This document shows positions 1-6,614 of a DNA stretch of 7,263 nt, piece after piece. A model generated the notes under the pieces. That model worked only from the letters and a program-made list of their open reading frames with translations. It was not told the origin of the DNA and did no database searches. Position 1 is the first letter of the stretch. The number at the start of each line of letters is the position of its first letter. This DNA is from Marisimplicoccus framensis_A (GTDB taxonomy: Bacteria; Bacteroidota; Bacteroidia; Flavobacteriales; Flavobacteriaceae), in assembly GCA_042088875.1 (NCBI GenBank), contig JBELLF010000044.1:1-7263 (forward strand), read 5' to 3'. Position numbers and translations under genes: made by a program.

Positions 1-1138
1 GACCTCCTCCAACACAAGCAGTAACCATTCCATACTTTTGATTTCTTCTTTTCATCTCATTAAGTAATTGTATTGAAAGTTTTGCACCAGTACAACCTAG
101 AGGATGGCCAAGAGCAATTGCTCCACCATTAACATTTACAGTATCAGGATTTAAACCACTCTCCTGGATTACAGCTAAAGCTTGACAAGCAAAAGCTTCA
201 TTTAATTCTGTCTGTTCTATATCAGATAATTTTAACCCTGCCTGACTTAAAGCTTTTGGAATTGCTTCAACAGGTCCTATTCCCATGTATAAGGGATCTA
301 CTCCCCCTGAAGTACAAGTTACCATCCTTGCAATTGGTTTAACACCTAACTGTTTAACCATCTCCTCAGACATAATTAAAACAAAAGCAGCACCGTCAGA
401 CATTTGAGATGAGCTACCAGCAGTAACTATACCTCCAAGTTTGAAAGCAGGTCTTAATTTAGCTAAAGCTTCAACTGTTGTTTCCCTTCTAACTCCCTCA
501 TCCATATCAACCGTATGAGATTTAGATACTTTATTTCCATCTTGGACAAATACTTCTTCAACAGTAACTGGAACAATCTCATCTTTAAACAATCCCTTTT
601 CAATTGCATTTGCTGCCTTTTGGTGAGACTCATATGAAAATTGATCTGAAGCTTCTCTTGATATTTTATATTTTTCAGCAACAGCTTCAGCTGTGTGTCC
701 CATTCCAACATGATAATTCATATTATCAAGATTTGCCTTATAACTTGGTGACAATTTGTATCCAGTCATTGGGATTAGACTCATACTTTCAATCCCTCCC
801 GCAACAAAAATATGCCCAAATCCAGCTCTTACTTTACTAACAGCCATAGAAATAGCCTCTAGACCTGAAGCACAATACCTATTAATTGTTACACCTGGGA
901 CTTCTTTTCCAAGAGCTCTAGCAGATATTAGTCTTGCTACTTGAAGACCTTGTTCACCCTCAGGATTAGCACATCCTACTATAACATCATCAACTTTTGT
1001 TGTATCAAGTTCTGGGACTTGTGATGCAAGATGTTTTATAACATCAACAGCAAGATCATCGGTTCTATAATTTTTAAAGCCACCTCTTTTTGCTTTTCCA
1101 ATTGCTGATCTATAACCAGCTACTATATATGCTTCCAT
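1..1138 (-). CDS. fadA: Acetyl-CoA C-acyltransferase (3-ketoacyl-CoA thiolase), 3' end cut by window edge
   Basis: Last enzyme of the beta-oxidation cycle: cleaves 3-ketoacyl-CoA with CoA to acetyl-CoA and a shortened acyl-CoA, in the cytoplasm. The reading frame is open from the ATG at 1136-1138 to the left edge, giving 379 visible residues; family members are usually about 390-400, so only roughly the last dozen are missing. The thiolase active-site set is complete: nucleophile Cys89 in NRYCASG, NEAFA at 313-317, His345 in GGAIALGHP, and the second catalytic Cys375 in the CVGGG box just before the edge. The start lies 2 nt after the stop of the upstream FadN-like gene, so the two are almost certainly one operon and probably translationally coupled. 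Hydratase/dehydrogenase followed by thiolase is the gene order of the Bacillus fadNAE operon. An anabolic acetoacetyl-CoA thiolase cannot be excluded from sequence alone, but context favours degradation. Confidence 0.95.
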   Translation of the reverse strand, partial: MEAYIVAGYRSAIGKAKRGGFKNYRTDDLAVDVIKHLASQVPELDTTKVDDVIVGCANPEGEQGLQVARLISARALGKEVPGVTINRYCASGLEAISMAVSKVRAGFGHIFVAGGIESMSLIPMTGYKLSPSYKANLDNMNYHVGMGHTAEAVAEKYKISREASDQFSYESHQKAANAIEKGLFKDEIVPVTVEEVFVQDGNKVSKSHTVDMDEGVRRETTVEALAKLRPAFKLGGIVTAGSSSQMSDGAAFVLIMSEEMVKQLGVKPIARMVTCTSGGVDPLYMGIGPVEAIPKALSQAGLKLSDIEQTELNEAFACQALAVIQESGLNPDTVNVNGGAIALGHPLGCTGAKLSIQLLNEMKRRNQKYGMVTACVGGG

Positions 1139-1140
1139 AA

Positions 1141-3525
1141 TTAATTTCTTAATGGTTTTTTTGTCATCAGCATATGCTGAATTCTATCTAATGTTTTTTG
1201 ATTTCCTAGTAAACTCATGAAGTTTTCTCTTTCAAGATCAAGAAGGTATTCTTCACTTACATTTTGAGAATAAGTTAAATCACCACCACACATAACATAT
1301 GCTATTTTTCTTGACACTTCTACATCATAATCAGACATGTAATTACCAAGTCTGAATTCATTTATAGCAGAGTGTAATGTTGATAATCCTGATCTTCCTA
1401 AAACTTCAATGTCTTGTCTTGATGAAGGAGGAATATAACCTGTTTTTAGACTTAATACTTTTTCTTTTGCCATACTAATATTTCTCATTCGATTCATACA
1501 AATAAAATCTCTCTCTGGGAGAAGATAGTGAAGATCATAAGCCTCATGAGCTGACATGGATACTGAACCCATTGCGATTGATTTAAAATGATCAATTAAT
1601 GATGGCATTTTTACATCTCCTGAATTAAATGAATCAGATGCCCTCATTGCCATTTCTTTTGTTCCACCTCCACCAGGTATAAGACCAACTCCAGCCTCAA
1701 CAAGACCAATATATGACTCTGAAGCATGAATACCAGCATCACAATGTATTGAAACTTCAAGTCCTCCACCCATAACAAATCCGTGAGTTGCAGAAACAAC
1801 AGGCACATTACATGTCCTCATCCTCATCAGTATCTTTTGGAATCCTACTAGAAACTTTTCTATTTCATCAAAGTTCTTTTGCATAGCCATCATCCCCATA
1901 TTCATAAGGTTAGCTCCAACAGAGAACTGTTTGTCATTATTACCTATTACTATTCCATTCCAGCCATCTCTTTCGGCAATATCAATTGCCTGATTAATTC
2001 CTTTAGCTATTCCTTCCCCTATAGAATTTCCTTTTGTCTGAAACTCAATACACATAACACCGTCTCCTATGTCATGCACGGTACACTCTGGATTTCTTAA
2101 AATCTGTTTATTTTCTCTAAATGCATCAAGTATGTAATGATTCTCAGAGCTTGGAACATTTATATATTTCTTAGAGTTGACATCATAAAATTTCTTTTTA
2201 CCATCTTCAAATTTGTAAAATGATTCTGCTCCACAGACAGACATATCTAAGACCCAATTTGGAACTTCTTCACCACAGCTTCTTATCATTTCAATTCCAG
2301 TTTCAACTCCAAGGTTATCCCATATTTCAAACGGACCATAGCTCCATGCGTATCCAGTTCTTATAGCGTCATCTATTTGATAATAGTCATCTGCAATCTC
2401 TGGAATACTCATAGCAGAATATGACAGTATACATGAAAAATATTCTTTATAAAACTTATTAACGTTTGAATCACCCTCGACTAAAAACTTTAATCTTCTA
2501 TCAAACAGCTCTATAGATTTTGCTTCTTTAATTTCGGGTAAATTAGGTTTAATTGATTTTCTATATTCATTTGTTTCAAGATCCAGAGCATTAATGACTG
2601 ACCTACCATTTTCATCTTTTTCCTTAGTTTTTTCATAGTACCCTTTACCAGATTTATTTCCGAAAAACTTATTTTCAATTAAAAATTTGAAAGATTTATT
2701 TTCAGGCTGATCTTTTAGTTTGCTGTAAAATGTGTCATCATTTACATTGTTTACTAAAAAGTTAGTTACGTTGTCACTTGTATCTAGTCCTACCAAATCT
2801 TGTAATCTAAATGTTCCAGAATTAGGAAGACCTATAACACTACCCGTCATCAAATCAACTTCTTCAATTTTAAAATTGTATTTTTCTGTTAACTGAGATG
2901 ATTTTATACCACACATTACACCAATTCTGTTTCCAATGAATCCAGGAGTATCTTTACAAAGTACAGTTTGCTTTCCAAGTATAACATCACCAAATTCCAT
3001 CAAAAATGAAACTAACTTAGGATCGGTTTTAGTTTGAGGAATAACTTCAAATAGTCTTAAATACCTAGGAGGATTAAAAAAATGAGTTCCACAAAACAAT
3101 GATTTAAAGCTATCTGATCTTCCCTCACACAAAAGAGATATTGGAATACTAGAAGTATTAGAAGTTACAAAAGCACCATCAGACTTATATTTTTCAACCT
3201 TTTCAAAAATTGTTTTTTTAATTTCTAAATTTTCAACAACAACTTCTATAATCCAATCTGCATTATTTATTTTTTCAAAATCATCATCGAAATTACCTGT
3301 GGTTATTCTTGATGCATATTCTTTTTTAAAAAGCGGATTAGGCTTGGACTTAATTGCATTATTTAATGCATCATCAGCAATTATATTTCTATTTTTTATT
3401 GATTTGTCTTTAGGCTGAATGTCGAGCATTAAAACATCTATCCCAACATTTGCAAGATGACAAGCAATTCCTGAACCCATTACACCAGAACCAAGAACAG
3501 CTGCTTTTTTAACTTTAAAATTCAT
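1141..3525 (-). CDS. fadN: Bifunctional 3-hydroxyacyl-CoA dehydrogenase / enoyl-CoA hydratase (FadN type)
   Basis: Carries out the two middle steps of beta-oxidation: hydration of trans-2-enoyl-CoA and NAD-dependent oxidation of the 3-hydroxyacyl-CoA. The 794 residues have the dehydrogenase first and the hydratase last, the FadN (Bacillus YusL) order and the reverse of E. coli FadB/FadJ; length matches FadN. The Rossmann domain spans about 7-187, with GxGxxG at 12-17, Asp35 closing the NAD-binding strand, SNTSS at 122-126, catalytic His148 in HFFNPP, its partner Glu160 and Asn199. Dehydrogenase C-terminal modules follow at about 193-297 (GKSGKGYY motif) and, as a degenerate second copy, 360-435 (GPFEIWDNLG). 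The crotonase domain is about 485-690, with oxyanion-hole segments FSVGANL (534-540) and HGFVMGGGLE (581-590) and both catalytic glutamates, Glu590 and Glu610. Both activities therefore look intact. First gene of the minus-strand operon. The start is preceded by an A-rich leader with no Shine-Dalgarno motif. Confidence 0.96.
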   Translation of the reverse strand: MNFKVKKAAVLGSGVMGSGIACHLANVGIDVLMLDIQPKDKSIKNRNIIADDALNNAIKSKPNPLFKKEYASRITTGNFDDDFEKINNADWIIEVVVENLEIKKTIFEKVEKYKSDGAFVTSNTSSIPISLLCEGRSDSFKSLFCGTHFFNPPRYLRLFEVIPQTKTDPKLVSFLMEFGDVILGKQTVLCKDTPGFIGNRIGVMCGIKSSQLTEKYNFKIEEVDLMTGSVIGLPNSGTFRLQDLVGLDTSDNVTNFLVNNVNDDTFYSKLKDQPENKSFKFLIENKFFGNKSGKGYYEKTKEKDENGRSVINALDLETNEYRKSIKPNLPEIKEAKSIELFDRRLKFLVEGDSNVNKFYKEYFSCILSYSAMSIPEIADDYYQIDDAIRTGYAWSYGPFEIWDNLGVETGIEMIRSCGEEVPNWVLDMSVCGAESFYKFEDGKKKFYDVNSKKYINVPSSENHYILDAFRENKQILRNPECTVHDIGDGVMCIEFQTKGNSIGEGIAKGINQAIDIAERDGWNGIVIGNNDKQFSVGANLMNMGMMAMQKNFDEIEKFLVGFQKILMRMRTCNVPVVSATHGFVMGGGLEVSIHCDAGIHASESYIGLVEAGVGLIPGGGGTKEMAMRASDSFNSGDVKMPSLIDHFKSIAMGSVSMSAHEAYDLHYLLPERDFICMNRMRNISMAKEKVLSLKTGYIPPSSRQDIEVLGRSGLSTLHSAINEFRLGNYMSDYDVEVSRKIAYVMCGGDLTYSQNVSEEYLLDLERENFMSLLGNQKTLDRIQHMLMTKKPLRN

Positions 3526-3594
3526 TTTTTTATAATATTTGCTAATCTAAATAAATTATTTTAATTACTAACTTTACAACATTAAGATATAACT
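3526..3594. promoter_or_regulatory. Divergent promoter region between the beta-oxidation operon and the SCP2 gene
   Basis: These 69 nt must hold the promoters of both the leftward fadN-fadA operon and the rightward SCP2 gene. Candidate Bacteroidota-style elements are imperfect. On the minus strand there is a TTG (3579-3577) followed after 18 nt by TAATTTAT (3558-3551), a partial match to the TAnnTTTG -7 element. On the plus strand, TAACTTTA (3569-3576) matches 5 of the 6 fixed positions of TAnnTTTG, but I see no TTG at the right distance upstream. The candidates overlap, so the two genes could be co-regulated or compete. No clear operator palindrome was found. The existence of promoters here follows from layout; the exact boxes are uncertain. 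Confidence 0.4.
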
Positions 3595-3888
3595 ATGGAC
3601 AAAGAAAACATACTTTCAAACTTTCAATCTAAAGCAAAAAATGCAGCTCCAATAGGAGGTATAATTAAGTTTGAGATTGATGGTAACTCTATCTGTATCG
3701 ATGGGACCGGATCTGAAAATAAAATTTTATTAGAAGAGATGGAGGCCGATTGTACTATTACTATGGCAGCTTCTTTATTTGAAGATCTCAAAAATGGTAA
3801 GGTAAACCCAATGATGGCAGTTATGAGTGGAAAACTCAAAATTAAAGGTGATCAAGGACTTGCAATGAAGCTTCAGGCTTTTATGTAA
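3595..3888 (+). CDS. Stand-alone SCP2 sterol-carrier domain protein
   Basis: A 97-aa protein consisting of a single SCP2 (sterol carrier protein 2) domain, a soluble fold with a hydrophobic tunnel that binds lipids and fatty acyl-CoA. Visible hallmarks are the DCTITM strand at 52-57, the following amphipathic helix (SLFEDLKNGKVNP, 60-72), and the closing segment MMAVMSGKLKIKGD (73-86), which leads into the short C-terminal helix ending in Met97. The usual bacterial single-domain length is about 100 residues, so it is complete. There is no signal peptide or membrane segment, so it should be cytoplasmic. It is divergently transcribed, 69 nt from the fadN-fadA operon, which supports a role in acyl-CoA or lipid handling beside beta-oxidation. 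That role is inference; bacterial single-domain SCP2 proteins are poorly characterised. No Shine-Dalgarno motif precedes the ATG. Confidence 0.9.
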   Translation: MDKENILSNFQSKAKNAAPIGGIIKFEIDGNSICIDGTGSENKILLEEMEADCTITMAASLFEDLKNGKVNPMMAVMSGKLKIKGDQGLAMKLQAFM

Positions 3889-3917
3889 AATAAATGTTAA
3901 GAAATTTTTATTTATTT
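3888..3917 (+). terminator. Weak AT-only stem-loop after the SCP2 gene
   Basis: The 8-nt arm 3888-3895 (AAATAAAT) is complementary to 3910-3917 (ATTTATTT) across a 14-nt loop, starting at the last base of the SCP2 stop codon, with T-rich sequence in the distal half. A pure A/T stem is unstable and such repeats arise by chance in this composition, so this is only a tentative terminator, suggested mainly by its position. Confidence 0.2.
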
Positions 3918-3944
3918 ATAAATTGAATAATAATTTTTTATAAA

Positions 3945-4166
3945 TTGTGTTTGATTAACAAACCAATTATCGAAAAGATTAACCAAAAGATCAACAGATC
4001 CAAAGTAAATTATGCAGTCACCTTGACTAAATCCATAGGCTCTATGGACTCAACATATATCAATAAGATTTGGGAGTTGTGTGGTTTTAGATCAAAATAT
4101 GAATTTGAAAGAAATTTCAAACGCATACATGGCATTTCATTCAGAGAATACGTTGATAATCTTTAG
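3945..4166 (+). CDS. Half AraC-type helix-turn-helix protein (short regulator or remnant)
   Basis: The 73-codon frame starts at TTG 3945; there is no in-frame ATG before codon 34 (4044), and an in-frame stop lies at 3924-3926. Residues about 38-73 are a clear match to the second helix-turn-helix of an AraC/XylS DNA-binding domain: YINKIWELCGF, then KYEFERNFKR, then the IHGISFREY ending, corresponding to the family pattern IA..GF....F.R.FK...G.....Y. A complete AraC domain is about 100 residues with two such motifs; residues 1-37 do not show a recognisable first motif, and there is no sensor domain. The preceding 56 nt are almost pure A/T with no coding signal. It may be a decayed 3' end of a lost regulator or a genuinely small DNA-binding protein. 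It is separated from neighbours on both sides by non-coding sequence, so it is not clearly in an operon. The start codon is uncertain. Confidence 0.5.
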   Translation: MCLINKPIIEKINQKINRSKVNYAVTLTKSIGSMDSTYINKIWELCGFRSKYEFERNFKRIHGISFREYVDNL

Positions 4167-4196
4167 TATTAATTATCTCAAATTATAATCTTTAAG

Positions 4197-4204
4197 TAAA
4201 TTTG
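4197..4204 (+). promoter_or_regulatory. Bacteroidota-type -7 promoter element (TAAATTTG)
   Basis: TAAATTTG matches the Bacteroidota TAnnTTTG -7 consensus exactly, and lies 7 nt before the GTG start of the phosphoesterase gene that opens the four-gene run. Transcription would begin roughly at or just before the start codon, giving a leaderless or nearly leaderless mRNA. A TTG -33 element at the usual 17-23 nt distance is not visible (the nearest TTG, 4153-4155, is about 41 nt upstream), so strength is uncertain. Confidence 0.5.
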
Positions 4205-4211
4205 TAAACTA

Positions 4212-5051
4212 GTGAAACGTAATATAGACATACTAGTTATCTCTGATTTACATCTTGGGACTTATGGCTCTGAAGCTGATGAAGTTTTGTCATATTTAAA
4301 AACAATTGATGCAAAGAAAATTGTAATCAATGGAGACTTTATAGATATTTTATTATTCAATAAAAAGTATTGGCCAAACTCTCATATGAAAGTTGTAAAA
4401 TACTTTCTAGATCTAATATCTCAGGGTAAAGAAATCCATTATGTAGTTGGTAATCATGACGAACTATTGAGAAAGTTTTTAAATTTTAAAATTCAAAACT
4501 TTCAAATTGTTAATCAAGTAGTGTTAGATACTGATGAAGGAAAAGTCTGGATTTTTCATGGTGATGTTTTTGATTTTTCTATTCAGACACAATGGATAAC
4601 TAAATTTGCAGGATTTGTTTATGACTATATGATAATGTTCAATAGTTGGCTTAATAAAAAAATAATGAAACCTCTAGGAGGTAGGAGATTAAATTTCTCA
4701 AAAGCTATTAAAGCTAACGTAAAAACTGCTATCCAGTATTTTAGCAATTTTGAGAGAGTAGCAGCTGAAACAGCTCATAAAAATGGATATAAATATGTGG
4801 TCTGTGGGCATATTCATACTCCAAAAATTAAATCCTTTGATGTTAATGGTAACGAAATTATTTACATGAATTCAGGTGATTGGCTAGAGAGTTTATCGTC
4901 TCTAGAATATGAAGATAATAAATGGTCTATTTATAATCACACACGCACCGAATCTGATTTCAATAATGATGAAGAGTCTAGAGTTGAAATGACAAATAAA
5001 GAGCTATACAATGACTTGATTGAAGAGTTTAAAATCCTTAAGGATAAATGA
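4212..5051 (+). CDS. LpxH-like metallophosphoesterase (putative UDP-2,3-diacylglucosamine diphosphatase family)
   Basis: A 279-aa calcineurin-like phosphoesterase with the full two-metal ligand set: Asp12 and His14 in SDLHLG, Asp42 in GDFID, Asn81 in GNHDE, His116 in HGD, and His200/His202 in GHIHTP. Order and spacing closely follow LpxH, the lipid A enzyme that hydrolyses UDP-2,3-diacylglucosamine to lipid X and UMP. The metal-motif residue that is Arg in E. coli LpxH (GNRD) is His82 here, and the central insert (about 120-185) plus an acidic tail (245-279) make it longer, so it may be a paralogue acting on another nucleotide-linked or phospholipid substrate. There is no signal peptide; it is probably cytoplasmic or peripherally membrane-bound. 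The GTG start is chosen because the frame has a stop at 4197-4199, no alternative ATG/GTG lies before residue 59, and the first metal motif begins at residue 11. It overlaps the next gene by 4 nt (ATGA), implying translational coupling with the glycosyltransferase. Confidence 0.88.
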   Translation: MKRNIDILVISDLHLGTYGSEADEVLSYLKTIDAKKIVINGDFIDILLFNKKYWPNSHMKVVKYFLDLISQGKEIHYVVGNHDELLRKFLNFKIQNFQIVNQVVLDTDEGKVWIFHGDVFDFSIQTQWITKFAGFVYDYMIMFNSWLNKKIMKPLGGRRLNFSKAIKANVKTAIQYFSNFERVAAETAHKNGYKYVVCGHIHTPKIKSFDVNGNEIIYMNSGDWLESLSSLEYEDNKWSIYNHTRTESDFNNDEESRVEMTNKELYNDLIEEFKILKDK

Positions 5052-6046
5052 AAATTCTTTATGCAATTCAGACTACAGGCAATGGACATCTGGCAAGAGC
5101 CCAAAACATTATTCCAAAAATTAAAGAAGTAGCCGAACTTGAAATAATTACAAGTGGCCCTAAAAATAATTTTTTACTAGAAGAAAAACCCATAAAACAT
5201 TTCAAAGGTGTTACTTTTTTTTATACCGATAATGGATCAGTTAATTGGCTGAAAACTGTTTTTCTAAATAATTATTTTAGATTATTAAAAGAGATTTTAT
5301 CATGCCCCGTAAAAAAATATGATTTAATAATTAATGATTTTGAACCAGTTTCTGCATGGTCTGCAAAATTTAATAATGTGAAGTGTTTTGAATTAACCAA
5401 TCAATATTCAATGAGTCTTAAAAATACTCCTAGACCAAAAAGTTATAATAGGCTTGTATTATGGGCAATTAATTATATAATACCTACTAAACTTGGATAT
5501 GGATATCATTATAAAAAATATACAGACAGGATTTTTTTTCCAATAATTAGAAATAAAATTAGAAATCTGAAACTAACAACTAGTGATGAAATAATTGTCT
5601 ACTTACCTACCTACTCTGCTTCATATTTGATTGAAATTATCAATCAATTATCTCATAAGAAAAAGTGGACTATTTTTTCTCTTGATGTTGACAAAAAAAA
5701 AATAATATCTGGTGTAAATGTTGAACCTCTTTCTGAGGATTTATTTTTAAGTAAATTTGCTTCTTGTTATGGGATTGTTTGTGCTAGTGGTTTCACTACA
5801 ACCTCAGAAGCAATATTTTTAGGTAAACCTATGATTGTCGTTCCTGTAGAAGGTCAAATAGAACAGCAATTTAATGCTGCAGCACTAAAAAAAGAAGGAG
5901 TAACAGTAATTGATAGGTTCTCAAAAAAAAATATAGACATTATATCTGATTGGATTGAGTCCCCAAAAGTGTTAGAAATAAAATACAAAGATGAATCCAA
6001 AAAAATAATTGAAACAATTATAAACGACTACGCAAACTTAAACTAA
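5048..6046 (+). CDS. Glycosyltransferase of the GT-B, Glyco_trans_1_3 / MJ1255 type
   Basis: The 332-aa protein has the two-domain layout of GT-B glycosyltransferases related to UDP-glycosyl/GT28 enzymes. The N-terminal glycine-rich loop GNGHLARA (11-18) is the acceptor-side motif of this group, and a DLIINDFEP strand-loop (92-100) follows. The C-terminal donor-binding signature is ASGFTTTSEAIFLGKP (246-261) followed by PVEGQIEQQFNA (266-277), the typical nucleotide-sugar pocket with acidic and Gln residues. There is no signal peptide and no clear membrane span, although a hydrophobic patch (136-150) could associate with membrane. Donor and acceptor cannot be read from sequence; glycolipid or envelope glycan synthesis is inferred from the fold and from its 4-nt overlap with the LpxH-like gene. 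The coding sequence has unusually long homopolymers (A10 at 5693-5702, A9 at 5933-5941, T8 at 5215-5222 and 5532-5539). An AAGGA just before the start is the only Shine-Dalgarno-like sequence in the window, and may be chance. Confidence 0.85.
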   Translation: MKILYAIQTTGNGHLARAQNIIPKIKEVAELEIITSGPKNNFLLEEKPIKHFKGVTFFYTDNGSVNWLKTVFLNNYFRLLKEILSCPVKKYDLIINDFEPVSAWSAKFNNVKCFELTNQYSMSLKNTPRPKSYNRLVLWAINYIIPTKLGYGYHYKKYTDRIFFPIIRNKIRNLKLTTSDEIIVYLPTYSASYLIEIINQLSHKKKWTIFSLDVDKKKIISGVNVEPLSEDLFLSKFASCYGIVCASGFTTTSEAIFLGKPMIVVPVEGQIEQQFNAAALKKEGVTVIDRFSKKNIDIISDWIESPKVLEIKYKDESKKIIETIINDYANLN

Positions 6047-6053
6047 ACCTACT

Positions 6054-6611
6054 ATGGAAAATGAACTAGATAATTTAAAGTTTCCTATTGGAAAATATAA
6101 AGCAATACTTGATTTTAACTTCTCAAGAACAGTTAAAGATATAAAAACATTAGAGTCATTTGCCAGTGACCTAAGAGAGTCCGTAAAAGGTCTTGACAAG
6201 ACAGATTTTAAAAAGTCTTATAGAGATGGGGGAATGAATATTGCTCAAATTATACACCATTTTTGTGATACCCACATATATGCGTTCTTAAGAACAAAAC
6301 ATACTTTACTTGAGGAAAATCCAAGCGTAAAAATGTATGATGTTGATGAATTTTTAACAACTCCTGACTCAAATATATTAGATGTAAAAGATAGTCTAAA
6401 TGTGATTGAAGGAATTCATGCTAAATGGGTAAGTCTTCTAAAAACATTATCAGAAGGTGATTTCAAAAAAACTTACTATCACTTATCAAGAGATAAAAAT
6501 ATAATTCTTCATGAGCATGTTGGGATGTATGCATGGCATACTAAACATCATATTGAGCACATTAAAATGGCTAAAATGAATATTAAACAAAAAGGAAAAA
6601 GAGCAAAATAA
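6054..6611 (+). CDS. YfiT/BstA-like DinB-superfamily metal-dependent protein (putative bacillithiol transferase)
   Basis: 185 aa with the recognisable YfiT layout: LKFPIGKY at 8-15, YRDGGMNIAQIIHHFCDTH at 56-74, FLRTKHTLLEENP at 78-90, the LH-like KWVSLL segment at 124-129, and the terminal GMYAWHTKHHIEHI helix at 157-170. By spacing with Bacillus YfiT, the metal ligands are His69, His162 and His166; all are present. The family is a four-helix-bundle DinB fold; some members transfer bacillithiol to electrophiles, others are called metal-dependent hydrolases, so the exact reaction is not certain. The usual YRPGGW motif reads YRDGGM here, a change beside the metal site. A basic tail (171-185, many Lys) extends beyond the conserved fold. 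It starts 7 nt after the glycosyltransferase stop and ends 3 nt before the next gene, so it is cotranscribed. A detoxification role is inferred from the family and is not evidently linked to the neighbours. Confidence 0.88.
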   Translation: MENELDNLKFPIGKYKAILDFNFSRTVKDIKTLESFASDLRESVKGLDKTDFKKSYRDGGMNIAQIIHHFCDTHIYAFLRTKHTLLEENPSVKMYDVDEFLTTPDSNILDVKDSLNVIEGIHAKWVSLLKTLSEGDFKKTYYHLSRDKNIILHEHVGMYAWHTKHHIEHIKMAKMNIKQKGKRAK

Positions 6612-6614
6612 AAT

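Noticed and set aside
1..7. Possible natural truncation of the thiolase
   Set aside because: The frame is still open at base 1 and ends in the CVGGG box, so the missing C-terminus is a window-edge effect and not a mutation.
463..944. Open frames on both strands at 463-711, 604-840 and 756-944
   Set aside because: All lie inside the thiolase gene in other frames; the thiolase translation is continuous with every active-site motif, and the alternatives show no recognisable domain.
1879..2100. Plus-strand 73-codon frame
   Set aside because: Antisense to the hydratase domain and the linker before it in the FadN-like gene; low-complexity His/Ser/Tyr-rich product, a shadow of the real frame.
3624..3839. 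Minus-strand 71-codon frame
   Set aside because: Antisense to the SCP2 gene, whose plus-strand translation is a clear domain match.
3889..3944. Possible missing first half of the AraC domain in another frame
   Set aside because: The stretch is almost purely A/T and encodes no helix-turn-helix-like residues in any forward frame.
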